A stretch of DNA of 64,000 nt from JAJFJD01 sp965228975 (GTDB taxonomy: Bacteria > Pseudomonadota > Alphaproteobacteria > UBA8366). Positions within the stretch are counted from its first letter, which is position 1, and each line of letters begins with the position of its first letter. The position numbers and the translations under genes are program-made. The notes under the pieces are model-generated. The model worked only from the letters and a program-made list of their open reading frames with translations, was not told the DNA's origin and did no database searches. This document shows positions 40,962 to 48,728 of the stretch, piece by piece. Where the stretch lies: contig OZ245851.1 of the NCBI GenBank assembly GCA_965228975.1, positions 2,294,001 through 2,358,000 on the forward strand, given 5' to 3'.

Positions 40962-41953
40962 CCCGGATCGGCATTGCATTTTCCGGCGGCCCCACGGCCC
41001 GCGAGATCGTCGACTGCGTGCAACTTGCGGAGTCGCTCGGCTACGAGTCCGCCTGGGTGGCGGAAGGGCATGGCGGCGACCAGTTTGCCACGCTCGCCGG
41101 TTGCGCGATGCAGACATCCAAGATCCGGCTCGGCACCGCGATCTCGAGCGTCTTCGTGCGGTCGATCCCCACCATCGCGATGGCCGCAGCCACGGTGGAC
41201 GACCTGTCGGACGGCCGGTTTATCCTGGGCCTCGGATCGAGCCACAAAGTGCAGGTCGAGCCGGAACACGGCGTGCCCTACGGGAAGCCGCTGTCGAAAA
41301 TCCGCGATAGCGTGGCGATCATCCGCGCCCTGCTGCGCGACGGCGAGGTCCAGCACGACGGCGCGACGGTGCGGATCGAGAATTTCGATCTGTGGTTCAC
41401 GCCGCACCGCGCCGACCTGCCGATCTATCTAGCCGCAGTCTTCCCCAAGATGACGGCGCTCTGCGGCGAGATCGCCGACGGCGTCATCCTGACCCGCAGC
41501 ACGCTGCGCACCGGCGCGCAGGTCAGGGCGCACATCGCCGAGGGCGCGGCCCGCGCCGGGCGTGATCCGGACGACGTGGTGGTCAGTTCGCTCCTGCCGA
41601 CCGCCGTGGCCGACACCCGCGCCGAAGCGCTCGACAGCATGCGGCCCGGCCTCGCCTTCTACGCCGGGTTCTTTCCCCGGTATAACCAGCTCATCGCCGA
41701 ACACGGCTTCCCCGAGGAAGCGGCGGCCATCGCCGAGGCCTGGGCGCGAGGCGACCGCGACGCGGCTTTGCGCGCCGTCAGCGACGCGATGGTCGACGCC
41801 ACCAGCGTCGTGGGAACCCCCGCGCAATGCCGCGACAAGCTGGAAGCCTACCGCGACTCCGGAATCGATCTGCCGATCATCAGTCCCTTCGCGCGCGGCC
41901 CCGGCGCCAAGGCGGCCTTCGCCGCCACCATCGAAGCCTGCATCGCGACCTGA
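40958..41953 (+). CDS. Luciferase-like (LLM) class flavin-dependent oxidoreductase
   Basis: A 331-residue (beta/alpha)8 flavoprotein. RIGIAFSGG at the N-terminus, AESLGYESAWVAEGHGGDQFATLAG, IRLGTAISSVFVRSIPTIA and GRFILGLGSSHKVQVE are typical of bacterial luciferase and F420-dependent reductase families. It would oxygenate or reduce a substrate of the cluster using FMNH2 or F420. Its start overlaps the preceding stop by four bases. Confidence 0.9.
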   Translation: MTRIGIAFSGGPTAREIVDCVQLAESLGYESAWVAEGHGGDQFATLAGCAMQTSKIRLGTAISSVFVRSIPTIAMAAATVDDLSDGRFILGLGSSHKVQVEPEHGVPYGKPLSKIRDSVAIIRALLRDGEVQHDGATVRIENFDLWFTPHRADLPIYLAAVFPKMTALCGEIADGVILTRSTLRTGAQVRAHIAEGAARAGRDPDDVVVSSLLPTAVADTRAEALDSMRPGLAFYAGFFPRYNQLIAEHGFPEEAAAIAEAWARGDRDAALRAVSDAMVDATSVVGTPAQCRDKLEAYRDSGIDLPIISPFARGPGAKAAFAATIEACIAT

Positions 41954-41997
41954 ACCGCCCTCCCCGCCGCTACGACATCCCGAAAGGAAACCGCCCC

Positions 41998-43089
41998 ATG
42001 AAGATCGAGTCCGTCACCGCCAGCATCCACGAATTCCCGATCTACGTGCCGCTGATCGACGATCCGATCACGACGCGCAAACTGGTGGTCTGCAAGGTCG
42101 CCGCCGACACCGGGGTCGAGGGCTGGGGCATCACCGGGTCTTTCCTAGCGCCCGCCATCGTCGCCGCGCTGGAAACCGACCTGCGCGACACGGTGACCGG
42201 CTTGGACCCGCGCAATACCGAGGCGATCCACCACCGCGTCTGGAAGAAACTGAACGGCCGCGCCTTCACCGGCGTCATCTCAAACGCGCTTTCGGCCTTC
42301 GACATCGCCTGCTGGGACATCGCGGGCAAGACCAGCGGCCAGAGCATTGCGCAATTGATGGGCGGCTGCCGCGACCATGCGCCGACCTATGTCACCTTCG
42401 GCAACCTGCACTACGACCGCGACCAGTTGGTCGAATGCGCGTCGATGTTCGCCCGGCAGGGCGTGCCGCGCCTGAAGATGGAAGCCGCCTGTTCCGGCGG
42501 CTGGCAGGAAGACGTCCGCCGCATCCGCGCGGTGCGCGACGCCATCGGCGACGACGTGGAGTTGATGATCGACGCCAACTATAAGATGACCGAGATAGAG
42601 GCGCGGCATCTGGCGCGCGCGGTGGCGGACTGCAACCTCTCCTGGTTCGAGGAGCCGGTGCTGCAAAACGACGCCCGCGCCCTGGCGGACCTGCGCCATC
42701 ACATCGACATCCCCCTCGCCGCCGGGCAGATGGAGGGCAGCCGCTGGCGCTTCCGCGAGTTCTTCGAGCACCAGTCCCTCGACATCGTGCAGCCGAACGT
42801 CATCTACTGCGGCGGCTTCACCGAGGCGCGCAAGGTCGGCCACATGGCGCAGGCGTATAACCTGCCGATGGCCAACGGCGCAGGCTGGCCGACGCTGAAC
42901 GTGCACCTGATGGCCGGACTGATGAACGGCACCTATGTGGAACTTCATCTCGGCACGACGCATATGGAATCCATCGCCTTCACCGGCGCGCCCGAACCCG
43001 AGGACAACAAGATGCCCGTGCCCGACAAGCCCGGCATCGGCTTCGAGCCGAATTGGGACGTGTTGAAGGATGCCAAGGTTTCGGGGTGA
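41998..43089 (+). CDS. Enolase-superfamily enzyme (mandelate racemase/muconate lactonizing type)
   Basis: A 363-residue protein; ATG 41998 follows the sequence GAAAGGAAAC. Capping domain (1-125) and barrel with metal ligands Asp192 (LMIDANY) and Glu218 (WFEEP). The third ligand position, normally G-E, is Gln244 (AAGQMEG). The catalytic KxK reads Lys160-Met-Glu162, and the usual C-terminal His position appears to be Asn293 (PMANGAGW). It therefore differs from classical racemases and dehydratases. Fifth gene of the formamidase-led cluster; sugar acid or heterocycle-derived acid dehydration is conceivable. Confidence 0.87.
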   Translation: MKIESVTASIHEFPIYVPLIDDPITTRKLVVCKVAADTGVEGWGITGSFLAPAIVAALETDLRDTVTGLDPRNTEAIHHRVWKKLNGRAFTGVISNALSAFDIACWDIAGKTSGQSIAQLMGGCRDHAPTYVTFGNLHYDRDQLVECASMFARQGVPRLKMEAACSGGWQEDVRRIRAVRDAIGDDVELMIDANYKMTEIEARHLARAVADCNLSWFEEPVLQNDARALADLRHHIDIPLAAGQMEGSRWRFREFFEHQSLDIVQPNVIYCGGFTEARKVGHMAQAYNLPMANGAGWPTLNVHLMAGLMNGTYVELHLGTTHMESIAFTGAPEPEDNKMPVPDKPGIGFEPNWDVLKDAKVSG

Positions 43090-43177
43090 AGCGACCGTCG
43101 TCGCGCAACGATCCGGCACCCGCCGTGCGGGCAAAATGCTTCGACAGACTCAGCAGGAAGCAAAAAATTTCAATCCC

Positions 43178-43242
43178 GTCATTCCCGCGAAAGCGGGAAT
43201 CCATGCGCCGGAAGTCTGGATTCCCGCGTGCGCGGGAATGAC
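43178..43242. repeat. Paired palindromic repeat, site E (left-right order)
   Basis: Units at 43178-43203 (GAAA loop) and 43217-43242 (GTGC loop), 13 bases apart, same ATTCCCGC/GCGGGAAT stem. It lies between convergent genes and could fold into a bidirectional structure. Confidence 0.85.
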
Positions 43243-43286
43243 ACCGGACTAGGTGGCGGCCCTAGAGAAAATCTGACGCCGAGCGT

Positions 43287-44171
43287 CTAAATCAGCTTAC
43301 GCGGCGCCGGTCCCTTGATCGGCACGTCCAGCAGGTCTTCGGCCCAGATCGCGTTGCCGTCGTAGATGTCGTGGATGTCGCGCAGCAGCTGCTCCTTCAC
43401 GCCGGGCGCGTCCATCTGGTCGGTCAGGTGGCTGAACACGCAGTTCTTCACGCCCGCCGCCTGCGCCACCTCGGCGACTTCCTTATGGCCGGAGCCGAAT
43501 TTGAGCTGCGCCTCGGTCAGGTGCGTGCCGGAGATACGCTGGCACATGTGGATCAGCACGTCCGCCCCCTCGGCCAGCCCGATCAGCGTCTTCGACGGCG
43601 CGGCGTCGCCGGAATAGACGACGCTGCCCGCGTCGCTATCGATCCGGAATCCGAGGCAGATCATCACCGGCTGCGCATGCGGCACGTTGACCGCCGTCAG
43701 CTTCCAGTCCGTGCCCTCGATCACGTCATGCGCCTTGATCTCCTGGACGATCGGGTTCGGGCGCGGGCGCGGCTCGGTGCCACCCCGGGTGCGGTAGTAG
43801 GCGATGCTCGGCTCCAGTTCGATCCGCGCGCGGATGTCCAAGGTGAACGCGCCGTCCTCGCCGAACAACCGCTCGTTCATATGCTCGGTGCCCCGCGGTC
43901 CGTACACCTTCAGGTCCGGCACGATCCCGCCGCCCTGGTCCCAGCGGTTCAGCATCAACCGCACATAGTCCGAGAAATGGTCGTAATGCAGGTGCGAGAA
44001 GAACACATGCGTCACGTCCACCGCCTCCTTGCCGGCTTCCAGCAACCGGTGATGGCTGCCCGGCCCATGGTCGAACAGGATCACGTCGTCGCCGATCTCG
44101 ATGAGATAGCTGGAACTCATGCGCTTCAGGGAGGGTGTCGGGGTGCCGGTGCCGAGCAGGGTCAGTTTCAA
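43287..44171 (-). CDS. MBL-fold metallohydrolase (RNase Z-like)
   Basis: A 294-residue metallo-beta-lactamase-fold protein: MKLTLLGTGTPTPSLKRMSS at the N-terminus, the zinc motif FFSHLHYDHFSDY (HxHxDH) near residue 82, GDAAPSKTL with the Asp ligand near 199 and a C-terminal SHLTDQ His. The family includes tRNase Z and various lactonases and phosphodiesterases; the small-molecule branch is likely here. It is 50 bases downstream of a class IV aminotransferase gene, same strand, so probably co-transcribed. Confidence 0.88.
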   Translation of the reverse strand: MKLTLLGTGTPTPSLKRMSSSYLIEIGDDVILFDHGPGSHHRLLEAGKEAVDVTHVFFSHLHYDHFSDYVRLMLNRWDQGGGIVPDLKVYGPRGTEHMNERLFGEDGAFTLDIRARIELEPSIAYYRTRGGTEPRPRPNPIVQEIKAHDVIEGTDWKLTAVNVPHAQPVMICLGFRIDSDAGSVVYSGDAAPSKTLIGLAEGADVLIHMCQRISGTHLTEAQLKFGSGHKEVAEVAQAAGVKNCVFSHLTDQMDAPGVKEQLLRDIHDIYDGNAIWAEDLLDVPIKGPAPRKLI

Positions 44172-44221
44172 TTTTATTCTCCTTTTGACAGCATCTTAGC
44201 ACGCGATGCTGCGGCCGCGCT

Positions 44222-45142
44222 TCAGCCGAGGCCGTCGCGTTCGACCAGGTCGGCATACAGCTCGCGAATGCGCCAGAAGACCGGGCCTGGCTCGCCGTCG
44301 CCGATCAGACGGCTGTCGATCTCGCGCACCGGGGTCTGCGCGCCGAAGGTGCCGGTCAGGAAGGCCTCGTCGGCGCCGTAAGTGTCGACCAGCGAGTAGT
44401 TCCGCTCGAACACCGGGATGTCGTTGGCGCGGCACAGCTCGATCACCTTGCGCCGGGTGATGCCGTTCATGCAGTAATCGCCGGTCGAGGTCCACACCTC
44501 GCCCTTGCGGACGATGAAGAAGTTGCAGGCGTTCGTCGTGTTGACGAAGCCGTGCGGATCGAGCATCAGCCCCTCGTCGGCCCCCGCCTTCTCCGCCTGG
44601 ATACAGGCGATGATGCAGTTCAGCTTCGAGTGCGAATTCAGCTTCGGGTCCTGCGACATCGGCAGGCCGCGCACCTGCGGCACCGTTGCGAGTTTGATGC
44701 CCCGCTGCAGCAGCGACTTCACCGGTGCCGAGTGCTCGATGATGATGACGATGGTCGCGCCCCATTGCGAGAGATGAGGATGCTGGAACGGCTTCGCCTT
44801 GCGGCCGCGCGTGACCATCAGCCGGGCGTGCGCGTCGGTTGTCATGCCGTTCGCCTCTCGCGTTGCCTCCAGCGCGTCGGTCAATTCCGCCGGGGTCAGG
44901 CCGATGTCGAGGTCGATCGCCTTCGCCGCTTCGTACAAACGGTCCAGGTGCTCCGACAGGAAGGCCCAGTTCCCGTCGTAGAGACGCAACCCCTCCCAAA
45001 CGCCGTCGCCCAGCATGAAGCCGGAATCGTAGACCGAGACCTTGGCCTCGTCCTTGGGGACGATCTCGCCGTTCACGTAGATCTTGATATCGTCGTTCCG
45101 GGCGTCGTGATCGCTGTCATGGGTGCTGTGCGTTTCGGGCAT
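44222..45142 (-). CDS. Class IV (fold type IV) PLP-dependent aminotransferase-like protein
   Basis: ATG 45142 behind GAGGAGA; 306 residues. D-alanine/branched-chain aminotransferase fold: KIYVNGEIVPKDEAKVSVYD, GDGVWEGLRLYDG, Lys173 as the likely Schiff-base lysine (NSHSKLN), and GADEGLMLDPHGFV. The Glu that contacts the PLP pyridine nitrogen in this fold (in IlvE, ISEG) is Thr202 here (VNTTNACN). Function could be a D- or branched-chain aminotransferase or another PLP reaction. Upstream of the MBL-fold gene; divergent from the alpha-hydroxyacid oxidase at 45275. Confidence 0.87.
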   Translation of the reverse strand: MPETHSTHDSDHDARNDDIKIYVNGEIVPKDEAKVSVYDSGFMLGDGVWEGLRLYDGNWAFLSEHLDRLYEAAKAIDLDIGLTPAELTDALEATREANGMTTDAHARLMVTRGRKAKPFQHPHLSQWGATIVIIIEHSAPVKSLLQRGIKLATVPQVRGLPMSQDPKLNSHSKLNCIIACIQAEKAGADEGLMLDPHGFVNTTNACNFFIVRKGEVWTSTGDYCMNGITRRKVIELCRANDIPVFERNYSLVDTYGADEAFLTGTFGAQTPVREIDSRLIGDGEPGPVFWRIRELYADLVERDGLG

Positions 45143-45274
45143 CCGTCTCTCCTCGCCAATCGTCCCGCCGGCCTGCGGAAGCGTAACGATACACCGCCGA
45201 GTTGCCCGCCGCGAAAATTCGCGCGATGCTTCAACGCTCAAAATTCCCACCGGACGATCCTCTAGAGGCAAAAC

Positions 45275-46444
45275 ATGAACGTCGACGACGCAATCAACCT
45301 GGACGACCTGCGCAGAATCGCCAAGAAGCGACTGCCCAAGGTGATTTACGACTTTATCGAGGGCGGCGCCGACGACGAGCACGGACTTGCCGTCAACGAG
45401 AATGCGTTTCGGAAGCATCCCTTGATGCCGCGCTACATGATCGACATCTCGACCATCGATCAGCAAACGCCGCTGTTCGGGCACACCTATTCGCATCCTT
45501 TCGGCATCGCGCCGACCGGCGGAATCGGCAACTACCACTGGGGCGGCGACTTGATGCTCGCGATGGCGGCACGCGAGTCCAACATTCCGTTCATCATGTC
45601 CGGCGCCGCCACCGCGAAGATGGAGGATCTGGCCAGGGTCGCCCCCGATCACGGCTGGTATCAGCTCTATACCGCCAAGGACAAGTCGATCTCCGAAGAC
45701 ATGATCCGGCGCGCCGCCGACCTCGGTTTCTCGACGCTGGTCGTCACGGTCGATGTACCGGTCAGTTCCAACCGCGAACGCAACCGGCGCAACGGCTTCG
45801 GCCGCCCGCTGCGGCTGTCGCTCGCCTCCAAGCTCGACGCGCTGCGCCGTCCCGCTTGGTTCAAGAACTACATGCAGAACGGCATCGCCCGCATGGCGAA
45901 CTGGGAACCCTATGTCGGCCGCGAGGTGACGGCGGAAGAATTGGGCGAATTCGTCGCCAGCCAAATCCATGGTGTCCTCGACTGGAGCGTCATTGAGCGG
46001 TTCCGCGAACTGTGGCCGCGCAACATGGTCCTGAAGGGCGTGATGCGGCCGGACGACGCTATCCGCGCGGCGGAGGCCGGGATCAACGGCCTGATGGTGT
46101 CGAATCATGGGGCGCGGCAGCTCGACCGCGCGCCCTCGCCGATCGACGTCCTACCCGCGATCGACGCGGCGGTCGGCGACCGCATGACGCTGATGCTGGA
46201 CGGCGGCATCCGTCGCGGATCCGACGTGGTGACGGCCTTCTGCCTCGGTGCGAAGTTCATCTTCCTCGGCCGCCCCACGCTGTATGGATTGGTTGCCGGC
46301 GGGCAGGCCGGTGCGGCGAAGGCCCTGTCGATCCTGCAACGCGAAGTCGAACTGACCATGGCCCAGATCGGCTGCACCGAGATTTCGCAACTCGGACCGG
46401 ATTTCCTGTACCAAGACGAGCCCCGCCGCAACCGGATCGGATAA
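45275..46444 (+). CDS. FMN-dependent alpha-hydroxy-acid oxidase
   Basis: A 389-residue protein of the glycolate oxidase/L-lactate dehydrogenase family. KVIYDFIEGGADDEHG (near residue 23), PFGIAPTG, WYQLYTAKDK, the catalytic His and Arg in SNHGARQLDRAPSP (near 274-287) and the FMN phosphate site DGGIRRGSDVV all match. It oxidises a 2-hydroxy acid to the 2-oxo acid using FMN. The next gene, 108 bases on, is a flavin monooxygenase on the same strand. Confidence 0.92.
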   Translation: MNVDDAINLDDLRRIAKKRLPKVIYDFIEGGADDEHGLAVNENAFRKHPLMPRYMIDISTIDQQTPLFGHTYSHPFGIAPTGGIGNYHWGGDLMLAMAARESNIPFIMSGAATAKMEDLARVAPDHGWYQLYTAKDKSISEDMIRRAADLGFSTLVVTVDVPVSSNRERNRRNGFGRPLRLSLASKLDALRRPAWFKNYMQNGIARMANWEPYVGREVTAEELGEFVASQIHGVLDWSVIERFRELWPRNMVLKGVMRPDDAIRAAEAGINGLMVSNHGARQLDRAPSPIDVLPAIDAAVGDRMTLMLDGGIRRGSDVVTAFCLGAKFIFLGRPTLYGLVAGGQAGAAKALSILQREVELTMAQIGCTEISQLGPDFLYQDEPRRNRIG

Positions 46445-46552
46445 CGGCCGAGCCACTCCTTCTGGGGATTTCCCAAATGGAGACGAATTGGGTAGCTTAT
46501 CGCCCGAGAAGCCGCCGGATGTTTCCGGCTATTGGTCACTAGGAAAGAATAC

Positions 46553-48187
46553 ATGCCGGATCAGCCTGGGAAATCCACTTCTGTCGACGCCGTCATCGTG
46601 GGCGCCGGATTTTCGGGCCTGTATCTCCTGCACCGCTTTCGGAAACTAGGCTTCTCGACCCGGGTGTTCGAGCGCGGCGGCGATGTCGGCGGCACCTGGT
46701 ACTGGAACCGGTATCCCGGCGCGCGCTGCGACGTCGAGAGCATGCAGTATTCCTATTCCTTCGACGAGGACCTGCAGCAGGAGTGGAAGTGGAGCGAGAA
46801 ATTCTCGCCGCAGCCGCAAATCCTCGCCTACGCGAACCATGTCGCCGACCGCTTCGACCTGCGGAAGGACATCGACTTCGACGTCGAGGTGACCGCCGCC
46901 CATTACAATGAGGGCGCGCGCCGCTGGACGGTCGAGACCGATTCCGGCGAGCGCGTCTCGGCACAGTTCTTCATCATGGCGACCGGCTGCATCTCCACCG
47001 CGCAGATTCCGGATTTGGACGGCTTCGACGACTACAAGGGCCGCACCTTCCACACGGGCAACTGGCCGCACGAGAAGGTCGATTTCACCGGTGAACGGAT
47101 CGCGGTGATCGGCACCGGCTCGTCCGGCATTCAGGCGATTCCGGTGCTGGCCAAGGAAGCGGCGCATGTGACCGTCTTCCAGCGCACGCCGAACTATTCG
47201 CTGCCGTCGCGCAATGTGCCGATGACCGAGGAATACGAGCGGTCCTGGAAGGACGTGTACCCGGCGAAGCGCGAGGAAATGCGCTACTCGGGCCACGGCA
47301 GCCTGAAGGACCTGAACGACAAGCCCGCGCTCTCCGTCAGCGAGGAGGAACGGCAGGCGGTGTTCGAGGAACGCTGGAAAACCGGCGGCACCATCTTCCT
47401 CGGCGCGTTCAACGATATCCTGACGAGCCAGGAAGCGAACGACACGGCCGCGGAATTCGTCCGCAACCAGATCCGGCGGATCGTGAAGGATCCGGTGACT
47501 GCCGAACTGCTGGCGCCGAAGACCTATCCCATCGGTACGAAGCGCATCTGCGTCGATAGCGGCTATTTCGAAACCTATAACCGCGACAACGTGGACTTGG
47601 TCGATATCAGCGGCGCACCGATCGAACGGATGACGCCGGACGGCCTCGTCGCCAACGGGAAGGAATTCGCCTTCGACAGCATCGTCTTCGCGACAGGTTT
47701 CGACGCGATGACGGGCACGCTGTTCAACGTCGACATCCGGGGCCGCGGCGACTTGGCGCTCAGGGAAAAATGGTACGCCGGTCCCCGTACCTATCTCGGC
47801 CTGATGTCGGAAGCCTTCCCGAACATGTACATGATCACCGGGCCGGGCAGCCCCTCGGTCAAGAGCAACATGGTGATGTCCATCGAACAGCATGTGGACT
47901 TCGTAACCGACAGCATCGTCCATATGCGGGAACACGGGTTCGACCTGATGGAGCCGACCGTGGAGGCCGAGGACGACTGGGTCGATCACGTCCAGGAAGC
48001 CGCGAACAAGACGCTCTTCCCGCGCGCCAACTCCTGGTACATGGGCGCCAACATTCCCGGCAAGCCGCGTCTGTTCATGCCGTATATCGGCGGCGTCGGC
48101 GTCTACCGGCGCATTTGCGAGGACATCGTCGAGAACGGCTACAAGGGCTTCCGCTTCGAGGCGAAAGCCGCCGCCGCCGCGGAATGA
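46553..48187 (+). CDS. Flavin-containing monooxygenase, Baeyer-Villiger type
   Basis: ATG 46553 follows AGGAAAG; 544 residues. FAD Rossmann motif GAGFSGLY (near 16), the GGTWYWNRYPGARCD type I BVMO fingerprint (near 46), FHTGNWPHE (FxGxxxHxxxW variant) and the NADPH motif GTGSSGIQAIP (near 188). It would insert oxygen into ketones or oxidise N/S centres using NADPH and FAD; the fingerprint favours Baeyer-Villiger oxidation of ketones to esters. It ends seven bases before the convergent LeuD-like gene. Confidence 0.92.
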   Translation: MPDQPGKSTSVDAVIVGAGFSGLYLLHRFRKLGFSTRVFERGGDVGGTWYWNRYPGARCDVESMQYSYSFDEDLQQEWKWSEKFSPQPQILAYANHVADRFDLRKDIDFDVEVTAAHYNEGARRWTVETDSGERVSAQFFIMATGCISTAQIPDLDGFDDYKGRTFHTGNWPHEKVDFTGERIAVIGTGSSGIQAIPVLAKEAAHVTVFQRTPNYSLPSRNVPMTEEYERSWKDVYPAKREEMRYSGHGSLKDLNDKPALSVSEEERQAVFEERWKTGGTIFLGAFNDILTSQEANDTAAEFVRNQIRRIVKDPVTAELLAPKTYPIGTKRICVDSGYFETYNRDNVDLVDISGAPIERMTPDGLVANGKEFAFDSIVFATGFDAMTGTLFNVDIRGRGDLALREKWYAGPRTYLGLMSEAFPNMYMITGPGSPSVKSNMVMSIEQHVDFVTDSIVHMREHGFDLMEPTVEAEDDWVDHVQEAANKTLFPRANSWYMGANIPGKPRLFMPYIGGVGVYRRICEDIVENGYKGFRFEAKAAAAAE

Positions 48188-48194
48188 GCGCCGG

Positions 48195-48728
48195 TTAGCC
48201 CTGCGCCGCCTGCTCCGTTTCCCACCAGTGGGCCAGCCAACCTTTGTTACCGCCATAGGCGATCAGGTCCTGCAACCCATCGGGCACACCGGGGAACTGT
48301 GCGGTCAGCCCTTGCGTATGGTTGGTGAACGCACCACCGGCGAAATCGACTTCGATGTCGTCGCCCATCTCCGCCATACCGGTCGCGCCGGCGCAATCGG
48401 TCAGGACCCGAAGCCCGCAGCCGACCGCCGCGCGATAGGCGAGAAACGGCATGGATTCGCAAATCAAGCCCAGCCCCAGCGCCTGCATCGCCACATAGCC
48501 GTTCATCTTCGGCCCCATCCCGAAATTCCGCCCCGCGACGATGATGTCCCCGGGCTTCGCGCGTTCGTGGAAGCCGGGATCGATCTGCTCGAACAGATGC
48601 GGGATCAGCATCTCCGGGTCGAGGAACCGCCCGGCGATGATCCATTGCGGGATGACGTCGCCCGCATGGGGGACGTCGTCGCCGAGCTTGTAGCAGCGAC
48701 CGCGCAGCGTCCAGTCGAACCCGCTCAT
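48195..48728 (-). CDS. Small subunit of a divergent LeuD/aconitase-superfamily dehydratase
   Basis: 177 residues from ATG 48728, overlapping the large-subunit stop (ATGA). The LeuD-like swivel fold is clear (GDDVPHAGDVIPQWIIAGRF, IIVAGRNFG). The catalytic Gly-x-Gly-Ser-Ser-Arg-Glu-His loop reads GMGPKMNGY: the aconitase-type Ser-Ser-Arg becomes Pro73-Lys74-Met75. Thus the usual base and substrate contacts from this subunit are gone. Despite this, operon linkage and overlap with the large subunit are strong. Assigned as a partner of the gene at 50032; substrate and even reaction are unknown. It is unlike leuD used in leucine synthesis. Confidence 0.85.
   Translation of the reverse strand: MSGFDWTLRGRCYKLGDDVPHAGDVIPQWIIAGRFLDPEMLIPHLFEQIDPGFHERAKPGDIIVAGRNFGMGPKMNGYVAMQALGLGLICESMPFLAYRAAVGCGLRVLTDCAGATGMAEMGDDIEVDFAGGAFTNHTQGLTAQFPGVPDGLQDLIAYGGNKGWLAHWWETEQAAQG

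Noticed and set aside
43137..43160. CTTCGACAGACTCAGCAGGAAG as a second kind of dispersed repeat
   Set aside because: It resembles a motif common in other genomes, but only one copy was found in the window.
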